From the NCBI RefSeq assembly GCF_050947875.1, contig NC_134568.1:210149845-210213844 (forward strand): a stretch of 64,000 bases of DNA, given 5' to 3'. Made by a program: the position numbers and the translations under genes. Below are positions 54,885 through 64,000 of the stretch, in pieces (within the stretch, counting starts at the first letter, position 1; each line of letters begins with the position of its first letter). Under the pieces are notes generated by a model that saw nothing but the letters and a program-made list of their open reading frames with translations, was not told where the DNA came from and did no database searches. This DNA is from Dermacentor variabilis (lineage: Eukaryota; Arthropoda; Arachnida; Ixodida; Ixodidae).

Positions 54885-55790
54885 GTTGCGGGCTCACTTC
54901 GGCGGTCTTCGGCACATCAACGAAAAACTGGTTGGAAAGTTCAGATAAGTCAGCCACTATAAGGAAGTTACAAGAGCCTTTCTGCAGGCCGTCTTCAGCA
55001 ATTACACACATTAACACAAGTTATGCTCAAGATGTCGCAACTACGTTAGGCGTTAACGAAGATACTTAATACTAGTTCAGCTGTCGTAGACACAAAATTC
55101 TGCTGCATGGTCACCCATATATAAAGCAAATACACTCCGCATCCATGACACATTCTGGTGAAGGTCACCAAAGCAAACATTTTCGAGTAGTGATGAGACC
55201 ATTTCAGGTGACCTAGTACTTTGCAGGTGCGCCTCGGCCAGTAAAAAATTTTTAAGATCCTTTTGTAAGTGTGGGGAACAAAGGAAGTTAGTAGGAGGCC
55301 TGCTGCCGGCTGGCTCACTTCAGCGGTTGCACGCACATAAACACAGAATTTGCTGGAAAGTTCAGATATGTCAGCCACTATAAGGAAGAGACAAGAGCCT
55401 TTCTGCAGGCCGTCTTGAGTAGTTACGCATACTGACAAAAGTTATGCTCAAGATGTCACAACTACATTCGGCTTTAACGAAGCTACTTAATACTAGTTCA
55501 GCTGTCGTAGACACAGCTGCTATATGGTCACCTTTTTATAGAGCAAATGCACTCCGCATCCATGACACATTCTGGTGAAGGTCACCAGAGCAAACATTTT
55601 CGAGTAGTGATGAGACCATTTCAGTTGAGCTAATATTTTGCAGGGGCACCTCGGCCAGTAAAAGAATTTTAAAATCCCTTTGTAAGGGTGGGGAACAAGG
55701 GAAGTTAGTAGGAGGCCTACTGCGGACTGGCTCACTTCAGCGGTTGCAGGCACATAAACGCAAAATTTGCTGAAGAGTTCATAGGTGTCT
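54885..55790 (+). repeat. ~420-bp tandem repeat, two units and a partial third
   Basis: GGCTCACTTC recurs at 54891, 55312 and 55729, giving periods of 421 and 417 bases. The units agree over most of their length, for example CACTCCGCATCCATGACACA at 55132 and 55550. Both strands show paired open frames that simply repeat; no protein family is recognised. Confidence 0.85.
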
Positions 55791-56850
55791 AAGCCATCAA
55801 GGAAGGTACTTTATTTAGGCTTTCTGTAGGCTTGCTTCAGCGGTCGCACACAGTAAAAATACTAAAGATTTTAGAGATACATTGGACATTAATAAAGTTA
55901 CTAAAGACTCACTTTAGCAGTTACAGATCTGAATAGAACTGGAGAGTTCCCAGGCACAAAAACAGTTACAAGACATTTGCTTCAGCTCAAAACCAGAGTT
56001 TACAGGTACTAGAAGTTACAAAATCCTTGCTCTGCTTGAGTGGTCACATTACAAATTCACCTCAAGAGTTCGCAGGCTCGAAGGCCTCTATAAGCAAGTT
56101 AACAGAGAATGAATGCGGCCTTCCTTCCGTGGTCGCAGCCAAATACTGCTTAAGACGTCACAGGTACGTTGGCTACTACACAATTCACCAAAACCATGCA
56201 GCACGCTTGCTTCAGTGGTCACACACACTAAAATACATTGTATGAGTTCACCCGTGCCAAAAACCAACATGTTTTTGTGGGTTTGCTTCAGCAGTCACAC
56301 AAACATAAATTCATCCTTTAACGATTCCCAAATATCAGACGGCCTCAAAGGAAGTGGCCAGAGGCTGACTGTGGCTGTTTTTCCAAGGCTGCAGATACAA
56401 GTACTCCTGAAAAGATCACAGATATTCTAATGACTATACAATTTTCTAAAGCGTACTGCAGGCCGGCTTCAGCGGTCACAGACACAAAATGCATTGCAGT
56501 TCACAGGTACTAAGAAATTAAGTGAGGCATTTCTGTGGACTTACTTCAACAGTCACATAGACAAGTTATCTCAGCGTTTACAGGTACATAGGCCCCTGAG
56601 AAAGTTACCACTTGCTGGGTGCAGCCTTTCATCCATGGTTGCAGATGCAGAGCAGAACAGATCACAGGTATGTTGACGACTACACAATTTACTAGTCACG
56701 CTGCAAGAGGATCATTTCAGTGGTCGCAGACACGAAGATACAAGTATTCAGATGAGAGGTGCCAAGAAAGTGAGATAAGAAAGTTAGCAGATTTCTGTGG
56801 GCCTGCTTCAGCACTGAGCAGCAACGAAGAATGATGTCGACCCAAAGTGA
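55791..56850 (+). repeat. Decayed array of related short repeats
   Basis: Variants of GCTTCAGCGGTCACAGACAC followed by an AGTTCACAGGTAC-like word recur at irregular spacing of roughly 70-150 bases (for example 55810, 56206, 56284, 56467, 56540, 56715). The same words occur inside the 420-bp units, so the units seem to be built from this shorter repeat. Confidence 0.7.
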
Positions 56851-56905
56851 CATCAGGCTGATGGAAGGCACACAGCATGGCTGTAAGGTATGCAAGAAAG
56901 ACGTG

Positions 56906-57076
<171 letters not shown>

Positions 57077-57356
57077 GTACACAAATTACTATCCATCATG
57101 TGCATGTTAGCAAGCTGCACAGTTAACAGCAATCTGCTGGTTCTGACAGCAACTTTGCTTCCTTGTGGCTTTATACAAACTAGCTGAGCTGACAGTCATC
57201 AGAAAAGAAGTAATAATTTCAACTCTGTGCAAAAAAAAGGCATTATCCTAATGTCTCTACGTCAGCACGGCTTTGTAAAACGAGCTGATAACAGTAATAA
57301 TGGCGAATGGCGAAGCAGTGATTGCGATAGCAGATTAGCAGACAGATATAATGCAG
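57077..57356. other. Unassigned DNA
   Basis: No recognised feature. Confidence 0.3.
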
Positions 57357-58110
57357 GGATGGAGAGAGAGAGTGAGAGAAATAGAAGATAGGAAAGGCAA
57401 GGAGGTTAACCAGACGCACATTTGGTTTGTTACCCTGTACTGGTGGAAGGGGTATGGGGACGAAGAGAGAGAGAGGAGAGAGAGGGCACAGTTTCGCGCA
57501 CAGTTAAAGGTTCGCACCGAGTCCACACACGGTTACCAAGGCCTGCTGACTTTGGGTATTTTAACAACGTTTTCGTGGCTTTCTGTGCCATCGACGCGTT
57601 CGGCCATGGTCCAAGGATCTGCATTATTGAAAATGGTCTGTAGTACAGTTGGTTCAATGCTGCCCGGGGAACTTCACGCTCGACGTCGTATTGGGGACAG
57701 ATACATAGAATGTGTTCAATCGTTTCTGTGGTTTCACAAGAGCCGCACATGGCGTATCCCCCCATTCCAATGCGGAATGAGTAGGCCTTCGTAAATGCCA
57801 CCCCGAGCCAGAGGCAGCACAATACTGCCGCCTCAGAGCGGGAAGCTCTTGATTGGACTTGTAGCTTTAACGGTGGATCCAGCCTATGAAGATGACACTT
57901 CGGGAGGTTGGTCATAGCTTTAGCCACAATATGAAACTTTCTTGCAGCGACGGTTCTGGATAAGGGGATTGGAACTGGTTGGGCTTCCAGATGGGCAGCC
58001 CGGGCGGCTTCTTCAGCGAGGTCATTACCAGCAATATATGGATGGAAGCGGCCAAGAAAGCTTTGGAGCAGCTCTCGGAGCAGCAAATTTTTCCCTTCGA
58101 GCAGATTTGA
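57357..58110 (-). pseudogene. I-like LINE 3' fragment (RNase H end, zinc region, tail)
   Basis: The minus-strand frame from about 58110 reads FHPYIAGNDLAEEAARAAHL, which holds the last RNase H Asp, then LWLGVAFTKAYSFRIGMGGY and the zinc-type CGSCETTETIEHILCICP, as in the ORF at 7575-8696. It ends past 57430 in a 3' UTR containing GGTTAACCTCCTTGCC and a short CT-rich tail at ~57360-57380. The frame is open, but only the last fifth of ORF2 is present. Confidence 0.85.
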
Positions 58111-58566
58111 AGCATGAGTTGTCCGTTTTGGAGCAGTAAACACGTGTTTTGGAGCAGCTTAGTAATTAATGTCAATATGAGGGAAATACAGGCATATGAA
58201 GAAAAGGTGTTCCTTATTTGATTTTGCACAATACTATAAGGTTACGGCAGATCAGTTCTGGGGAAGCCTGCAAGGCATGCAAAATTCATTACAAGGAAAA
58301 ATTTCCATCCACATGACTGTAGCATGAATCTAGAAGGAAACTCATACAGGTTACATACCGGATTTGCCAAGTAAATGTGGCCTAGAAAAAAAAATAACCG
58401 AGGGCTTTCCTTTCATAGTCTTGTGTTATGCTAGTCGAGTGTATTTCTTTATTGTGAACACGCTACTAATATTTCATTTTAATGAACTAACATTTATTAC
58501 CATACTTATTCAATAAGGTGCCAATGCAAAGGTTGTGCAATACTCCAAAAAATGACTCATAACAAC
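58111..58566. other. Unassigned DNA
   Basis: No recognised gene or repeat. Confidence 0.3.
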
Positions 58567-58612
58567 CAGTGGCGTAGCCAGAAATTTCGTTCGAGGGGTG
58601 GGGGGGGGGGGG
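58567..58612 (+). repeat. Possible DNA-transposon terminus
   Basis: CAGTGGCGTAGCCAGAAATT followed by a G run is a widespread terminal motif of animal DNA transposons as I recall. I did not find the matching other end downstream, so the element is incomplete or unrecognised. Confidence 0.4.
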
Positions 58613-58972
58613 CTCACGCACCGGATCGGCCTCGTCCTTATAGAATTTGTCGAGGGATCAAATACATTATTAATAACTGCATTGCCATTGCAAAAGATGC
58701 TGCAAACGAATTCTTGAACGCTACTCATCGTCAAGACAAGAAAAATATGTATTTCTTCATAAAAGAATATACTCGTATGTCTCAAAAATTGTGCTCGAAA
58801 TAACTTATTTCAGTGCTTCCATGTTTTATGTTTATTTAATACGTAAAGATAACACACGAACTTTAAAATTATATCAGTTTGAAGCCAGCAAAGCAGTGCA
58901 TGCCGCTGATCTGAAAACTGTAAAGGCCATGAAATGAACAAGTTGAGGACAAATATTTTAATGAAACTTTGT

Positions 58973-59021
58973 TAACCTCCCTGCCTTTCTCTCATTTGCA
59001 TCTCTCTCTGTCTGTGTGATT
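58973..59021 (+). repeat. Short I-like LINE 3' end
   Basis: GTTAACCTCCCTGCCTTTCT plus a TCTCTCTC-type tail matches the 3' ends of the LINE copies at 8.85 kb and 26.7 kb. No coding part precedes it. Confidence 0.5.
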
Positions 59022-59256
59022 CAAGAACCTTGTTTACATTTTTGTACATATACAACGACCAGGAGAAAATCTCAATGACGCTGTCCTTTGTTAGAATGTA
59101 TTGCACAGGAGCTGCTGTCATGGTCGTGTATTGTGACTAATTGCACCGAAATTATAGTCGCAACAGAGAGCACATATAAAAAGCAGTTCTGCAAAAGATG
59201 CGCGCGCAAGTCAAATGAAAGTGATTCAATATGAATATATGACTAACGGCATACTT

Positions 59257-60312
59257 TATTTAAAAGTAGCATCCATGAGCACTTAGACATTTGTCCCAGT
59301 GACTAATGAGCCGCGTGGTTCCCGTTTCACAAAACTCCTTGGGTTGCTGCTTCAAAAAGTTTGTAAGTGACTCTTTCACGTCATCGTCCGACACGAATCT
59401 GGTTACTTTAGCTGTTTTTTTTTTCAATTGCTCCAATTTGTGGAAGTCACAAGGCGACACGTCTGGGCTTTATGGCGCATGTTGCAGCGTTTCCCACTTG
59501 AACTTTGCCAGTATTGTGTTAACCACATCAGCGTCGTGGGGACGGGCATAGTCGTGGAGCAAGATGACCCCATTCCGCAATTTTCCACGCCGTTTGTTTT
59601 TGATTGGGACAGGTAGCCGATCCGATCTTTTACAATATCAGAAACGATTGATAGTCTCTCCAGCTTTATCAAATGACCGCTGACAACAACAAAAAAAAAG
59701 ACAACAACACCTTTCCGGCGGAAATGACGACCTTTCTTTTCTTGGGGGTGGTGAATTCAGATGTTTCCACTGTACGCTTTGCCGTCGTGTTTCAGGCTCG
59801 TGGTAGTAGCACAATGATCCGTCCCCGGTCCCAATTGCAGACAAAAAGTCGTCACCCTCATTGTGGTACCGGATTAGATGAATCAAGGCAGCGCCGAACC
59901 TCTCCGTCTTCTGGTGGTGGTTCAAAATCTTAGGCATCCATTTCGCACACAAGATTCGATAACCGAGGTGTTCATGAATTATGGTGTGACCCAAACCGTG
60001 ACTGATCTTCACACGCCCGGCCAATTCATCGATGCTCATCCTCCGTTGTTGTCTAATCAGCCTTTGCAATTGTGTTGGGGGTGATTGCATGGTAGCTTTG
60101 GCACGGTCTTGGATTGTCTTTGCAACGTTTGAACCATTTTCTCCAACGCGTCACAGCGGCCAATGAAATGCAATGTTCAACGTACATGACAGCCATACGG
60201 CGACTAAGTTATTTTTGGGGAAACATTTTCAGCGGCCGAAAACCTCGCGATACCACGCTGTTAAACTTTTGGAGTGTCCATTATGCAACGAAACCAAGTT
60301 CAACCTAGTGTA
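59257..60312 (-). pseudogene. Mariner transposase (degraded)
   Basis: Minus strand: CISLAAVTRWRKWFKRCKDN (~60170), RMSIDELAGRVKISHG (helix-turn-helix region, ~60040), IIHEHLGYRILCAKWMPK with HHQKTERFGAALIHLIRYH, then TGDGSLCYYHEPETRRQ, with the first catalytic Asp. A second frame gives ILLHDYARPH (second Asp). After a stop in AP-stop-SPDVSPCDFH (third Asp, mariner D,D34D pattern) the C-terminus LTNFLKQQPKEFCETG ends at 59260. The middle is frame-shifted and partly low-complexity. The three catalytic Asp can be read but never in one frame. The protein would cut and paste the element at TA sites. Confidence 0.85.
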
Positions 60313-60320
60313 CGAGGAGA

Positions 60321-61254
60321 TTAAAGGACCCCTCACCAGGCTGCATAAAAACGCTGGAAGTTACGTGTCCTCTAGGGAGTGTACCACCACAAACATTTTT
60401 CAAATCGGCTCATTAATAGCCGAGATAGAAATATTTCAGTGCCGCCAACCCATGATTTCAGGAGGCGAGCTCCATTGCATAGTGCGACTCTACACTCGCC
60501 CCGTCTAGCCTCCGCCAGCGAAATTTCTTCCCTGCGTTCCCCCATGCCATACCTCATGACAAATACGTCATACGCCTTTACTTTTTTTTCTCCTCGCTTT
60601 TTTTTTTCGGCGCTTCGCACTTTCGCTGGCGGCATTGCGCGCGAGCTGTTATCGTTTCACGCAGCGCACAATTTTGCGCGCTGTGCACAAGGACACATGA
60701 CTAGCGCTGTAATTCAGTGCCACACGAATACTGAGGCAGAACAAGCGGATCGCAGAATATGATCACGGCGCTAGAATACGTTAGAAAATAATGGCATAGT
60801 TTGGGTGCCTGCGCACGTGACCGCACGACCGTGGGAACAAGCAGACAAAGTGGAAGTACATCTCTCTTGCTTCGGTGCGAAGTAAACAAAAAAAAAAAAC
60901 ACGCTGACTTTCCGTTTGTATCTTTTATTATTTCTCTAAACTTCAATTCGTCAATTCAAGCAACAGATCCCACAGATAACAGACGTTGTCTTGAATAATT
61001 GTCGAAGTCACGTGTCACCACGAACGACGTCACACTGCGGACACCAGTACATAGGCGCAGGTACCCGAGTGCGTCATCCTCCTACTTAGAGCGCGACGGC
61101 CGCGAGGAGCAGGGAAAACGGCGTTCAGTTTGAAATTTCAGATCTTTCCGCGGTGCGTAGCAATGTAATACTTTGCAAACACGATCGTTATCGCGCAATG
61201 TATGATCTGCGCTTGTCAGCTCAAAATGGCCAGACCTGGTGAGGGGCCTTTTAA
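60321..61254. mobile_element. TTAA-flanked TIR element inside the mariner
   Basis: TTAA at 60321-60324 is followed by AGGACCCCTCACCAGG, and CCTGGTGAGGGGCCTT is followed by TTAA at 61251-61254. TIRs are about 16 bases with one offset base. The ~926-bp interior is GC-rich with no recognisable transposase. It inserted into the mariner and is therefore younger. Confidence 0.85.
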
Positions 61255-61388
61255 AGAACCTTTAACCTCACACCTCCGTGTCACTTTTGTAAATGAGAGA
61301 TGACTCTGTGCAACGCTCATGCCTCGCACATAATGAACCGAACCATTATTGCGGGGGTGGGTTGGCTCACTTTCATTTGACTCGCCCT

Positions 61389-61945
61389 CGTGCATTAGAA
61401 ATGCGAATATACAATGCACTATACAAATGCGAAGATACAGCTTGATAAAGGGCAAAAAAGCGTCACTGGAAACAAAGTTCACTGCACGTATACACAAAAC
61501 CTCGAAACAAAATATTTAAATATACCTATAAGTCTCCAAAAAATCTACGTATCTAAGAAAAAGTCACTGGATATAATGCGTCAAACAAGGCATATAAACA
61601 TCTTGCGCAACAACAGATTCACAGATCACAGCCCCCTCTCCCTCCACTCCCCCCGATGTATCGCACGCGACGGAAGGCGGCGCGCTTCCTCCCCGTTGTT
61701 CTCCCTTTCGCACACAAGATTGAGCCACCATTGTCGGCTCACCCATGTCCCCTTACGCTTTCACTCGCACATTCAGCAGGGGGTGCGTGGTCACGATGTT
61801 ATCGCCCTTGGACTTTATACGGAAAATGAGGGCGTGGCGACGGCAGGAATGCGCCTAGAGTGCCCAAATAATTGCTATCGCAATAATATAATAAGAGTAT
61901 CCGGTAACTGAAGCATTCCGTGGCCCATTTATTTCTCCAAAAGAA
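61389..61945. other. Unassigned DNA
   Basis: No recognised gene or repeat. Confidence 0.35.
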
Positions 61946-63366
61946 GAAGTAGAGAGAGAGAGAGTAAAACTTTATTCAATGTAAATAAAATGAAGCTCGA
62001 TGGTTGGAGCCCCTATTCCAGGGCCCCACTGGCACGAGCGGCTCGCTGGGCTTGGTCCAGAAGAGCCAACTGGCTCTCCCGACCCTCGTCCGCAAGCCAT
62101 GCCTCCCACTGCCTATTCCTCATTACTGGATGTTGCTGTAATATGGGACTGTCTATGTGCGGAGGCCTCCTGGGGCACTCCCATGTGATGTGTTTTAGTG
62201 TGGGTGTGTCTGTGCACCACGGGCACTCGTCAGAGAACCTCGTGGGGTGTATTCTGTGTAGGTGGTGCAGGTTGGGGTATGTATTCGTCTGAATACGACG
62301 CCAGTCCCTCTCCTGTTCGCTGTTTAAATCGGAGTGAGGATGTCCAAAACGTCTCCGCTCCTGCCTTTGCTGTAGGAGGATGTCACGAGAATTCGGTGGA
62401 AGGACGTCGCTAGGCCATGCCGTTGCTCGGACGTTCAAACCTCGAGCAATATGGTCTGCCCTAGCGTTTCCTGCCAGTCGCTCGTGTGCCGGACACCAGA
62501 CGATAGTGTGGTGCCCCTCTAGTTGAGTGCCTAAAATTTTGATTATTGATTTGGGTGCCGTTCCTTGTAAAAACAGGCGGCAAGCCGCTTGTGAGTCGGA
62601 TAATATGACAGCCGAATTGGTTTGGCGCTCGGCGTCCTGAATGGCCAAGGCAATGGCTGCAGCCTCTGCCACGCATGCCGAGGCGGTTTTGAAGGATGCC
62701 GTTGTTACGTTGTTGTTGCATGTAGAGACTATGGTGAAAGTGTCTGAGCTGGCTCGACTGGCATCCGTATAATACACCCCCGGTCCCATGCCGAAACGTT
62801 TGTGAAGGGTCTTTGCCCTTGCTCTGCGTCGTCCGGGATGGTACTTGGGGTGCATGTTTTTGGGAATTGGGGCCACCGCGATGTGCGATCGAAGATTGCG
62901 GTCTATCTGTGCCGTTTCCTCTCCGCAATACTGGGGTCTCAGGGGAAAGCCTAACCTCGCCAATACTTCCCTGCCCTGAGTTGAAGAACAAAGTCGTTCT
63001 TTCTGGGGATATAACGTCGCGACTGCGTACTCGTCAAAAGTATTGTGCAGGCCCAGTCCCTCGAATCTCTCTGTGCTAGTGCATTCGGGAAGACCAAGGG
63101 CGGCTTTGAAGGCTTTTCTTATTATTGCGTTTGCCTGTTTAATCTCTTGGTTTGTCAAGGCCTGATACGGAAGGGCGTATGTGAGTCGGCTAATTACGAA
63201 TGCGTGAACCAGGCTGATGGTCTCTCCCTCAGTTATGCCGTCTCTGCTTCTTGCCACTCTCCTTATCATTCTGGCCACGTTTCCTGTGACCGCCTTTAGT
63301 TCTTGTACGGTGTGAGATGTTCCAGCATTCTGCTGTATCCACATCCCCAATATTCTGAAGTAATAA
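61946..63366 (-). mobile_element. 5'-truncated RNase H-type LINE
   Basis: The minus strand contains the end of the RT, RNase H, a C-terminal zinc motif, a short 3' UTR with AATAAAG (~61972) and an (AG/CT)n tail at 61949-61965. It is the same group as the elements at 17.6 and 29.0 kb. Truncation near 63366 is abrupt. Confidence 0.85.
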
Positions 63367-63500
63367 AATTGAACTTTCACCTTGCGACAATTTGCTGCGC
63401 CGCAACAATGCCTTTCTTTCTTTTGTGAGGTGGGGGCACGGAAATGAAAAGAAACGCAAGGAAAGCAGGTGGGCCATAAGCTAATGCCTACTTTGGGCAC
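62013..63500 (-). CDS. LINE RT thumb, RNase H and zinc region, intact ORF
   Basis: This is an uninterrupted 495-codon frame; LINE similarity starts near residue 47 (FRILGMWIQQNAG), and earlier residues are flank. The RT connection region has LVHAFVISRLTYALPYQALT and LGLPECTSTERFEGLGLHNT (to residue 154). RNase H has all four acidic residues: D246 (YYTDASRASS), E279 (CVAEAAAIALAI), D302 (VILSDSQAAC) and D349 (NARADHIAR). The zinc motif C426, C429, H437, C442 is in CPWCTDTPTLKHITWEC. The frame has no stop or frameshift, so this is probably a recent insertion. No promoter or real start codon is visible; it is not an autonomous gene. Confidence 0.85.
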   Translation of the reverse strand: MPKVGISLWPTCFPCVSFHFRAPTSQKKERHCCGAANCRKVKVQFYYFRILGMWIQQNAGTSHTVQELKAVTGNVARMIRRVARSRDGITEGETISLVHAFVISRLTYALPYQALTNQEIKQANAIIRKAFKAALGLPECTSTERFEGLGLHNTFDEYAVATLYPQKERLCSSTQGREVLARLGFPLRPQYCGEETAQIDRNLRSHIAVAPIPKNMHPKYHPGRRRARAKTLHKRFGMGPGVYYTDASRASSDTFTIVSTCNNNVTTASFKTASACVAEAAAIALAIQDAERQTNSAVILSDSQAACRLFLQGTAPKSIIKILGTQLEGHHTIVWCPAHERLAGNARADHIARGLNVRATAWPSDVLPPNSRDILLQQRQERRRFGHPHSDLNSEQERDWRRIQTNTYPNLHHLHRIHPTRFSDECPWCTDTPTLKHITWECPRRPPHIDSPILQQHPVMRNRQWEAWLADEGRESQLALLDQAQRAARASGALE

Positions 63501-64000
63501 CTAATGTGGCTACGAAGGAATGTCGAAGAAAGCGTTAGACTCTTGGTCCACAGACAACCATAGGCATACTGCTCGGTATTCTACACCGGCGAGACAAAAT
63601 TTTGCTGAGAGGTTGCGCTCAAGCGAACGCGTTGCAATCCGTCGAGTCCGTCGAATGGCGGCGAGTGACCATGCAGTGTTTCTTTTTCTCGTCTGCTATC
63701 CAGAAGCGTCCAAAACTATGCCAGGCGAAAATCCACTCGGCCAGAGAAAAACGAACGCGCATCGAAGTGCGCCGCGCGGTGGTCGGGGCAACACGATAAA
63801 AACGCATGCGCTCTGGCTAGTTCCGGCAGCCCGCGGGTAGCGAGAAAAAAAAAAAAGAGGTTCAATGTGTTCTCGCGAATAAAAGTCAAAGTACAAAAAT
63901 AAATAAGACGTTACCTTTGCTGGCTTTAGTGTATTGACATGGATGCTTTGGCGCAGGTGAAAAAAAAAAATGTTGATATTCTTTTCTGTGACATAACGGC
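63367..64000. other. Unassigned DNA
   Basis: Short frames only. Poly(A) runs lie near 63845 and 63960. No gene supported. Confidence 0.35.

Larger units (their letters stand above)
59203..61388 (-). mobile_element. Mariner transposon, split by a TTAA-flanked element
   Basis: A degraded mariner transposase is bounded by inverted repeats with a perfect 15-base core: GTCAAATGAAAGTGA at 59210-59224 and its complement at 61367-61381. Without the inner element (60325-61254, including one TTAA) the span is about 1.25 kb, the normal size of a mariner. TA flanks are not clear at the edges. Confidence 0.8.

Noticed and set aside
55046..55753. Two similar 77-130-codon frames as a duplicated gene
   Set aside because: They coincide with the 420-bp tandem repeat; no domain, no start context, and the adjoining decayed repeat carries no frame.

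Overview
This is a repeat-dominated stretch of an animal nuclear genome. I see no convincing host protein-coding gene in 64 kb. The best-supported host is an ixodid (hard) tick. Two minus-strand tRNA-derived SINEs match the tick 'Ruka' type as I remember it, and they sit among RNase H-bearing I-like LINEs, RTE and CR1/L2-like LINEs, a Penelope-like element, a Ty3/gypsy element, a mariner and many TIR elements. This assignment rests on recalled family features and was not checked against a database.

Layout. 1-5.8 kb: a decayed Ruka-like SINE, a fold-back repeat and unassigned DNA. 5.8-9.6 kb: a minus-strand RTE LINE split by the 3' part of an I-like LINE carrying an intact RNase H ORF. 9.6-12.9 kb: a second minus-strand LINE with a (CATC)n tail. 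12.9-15.6 kb: a plus-strand CR1/L2-like LINE broken by two TIR elements. 16.4-19.1 kb: a minus-strand CR1/L2-like fragment, then an RNase H-type LINE that has lost its RNase H domain. 19.4-20.5 kb: GACGA-rich satellite-like DNA and a tRNA-related SINE. 21.6-26.8 kb: an I-like LINE with ORF1 zinc knuckles, endonuclease, RT and RNase H, and a Ruka-type SINE inserted in the endonuclease with a 10-bp target duplication. 28.06-28.78 kb: a TTAA-flanked MITE. 29.0-35.8 kb: the most complete LINE of the window, with one stop in ORF1 and a 1.1-kb solo-LTR-like insertion in ORF2. 36.6-37.7 kb: a Penelope-like element with a GIY-YIG domain, inverted terminal arms and an LTR-like insertion. 40.5-45.9 kb: a minus-strand Ty3/gypsy element with both LTRs. 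49.7-50.9 kb: a LINE 3' fragment and a MITE nested in a MITE. 51.1-53.9 kb: an RTE LINE inserted in a small fold-back MITE. 54.9-57.1 kb: ~420-bp tandem repeats, a decayed repeat array and a long (TA)n tract. 57.4-58.1 kb: an I-like LINE 3' fragment. 59.2-61.4 kb: a mariner split by a TTAA-flanked TIR element. 61.9-63.4 kb: a 5'-truncated LINE with an intact RT-end plus RNase H ORF.

The useful signal is the order of insertion. In at least six places an inserted element has readable target duplications or restores the host element's reading frame when conceptually removed. The window is therefore a layered record of which families moved after which. All autonomous elements except short 3' ORFs are broken by stops, frameshifts, deletions or insertions.
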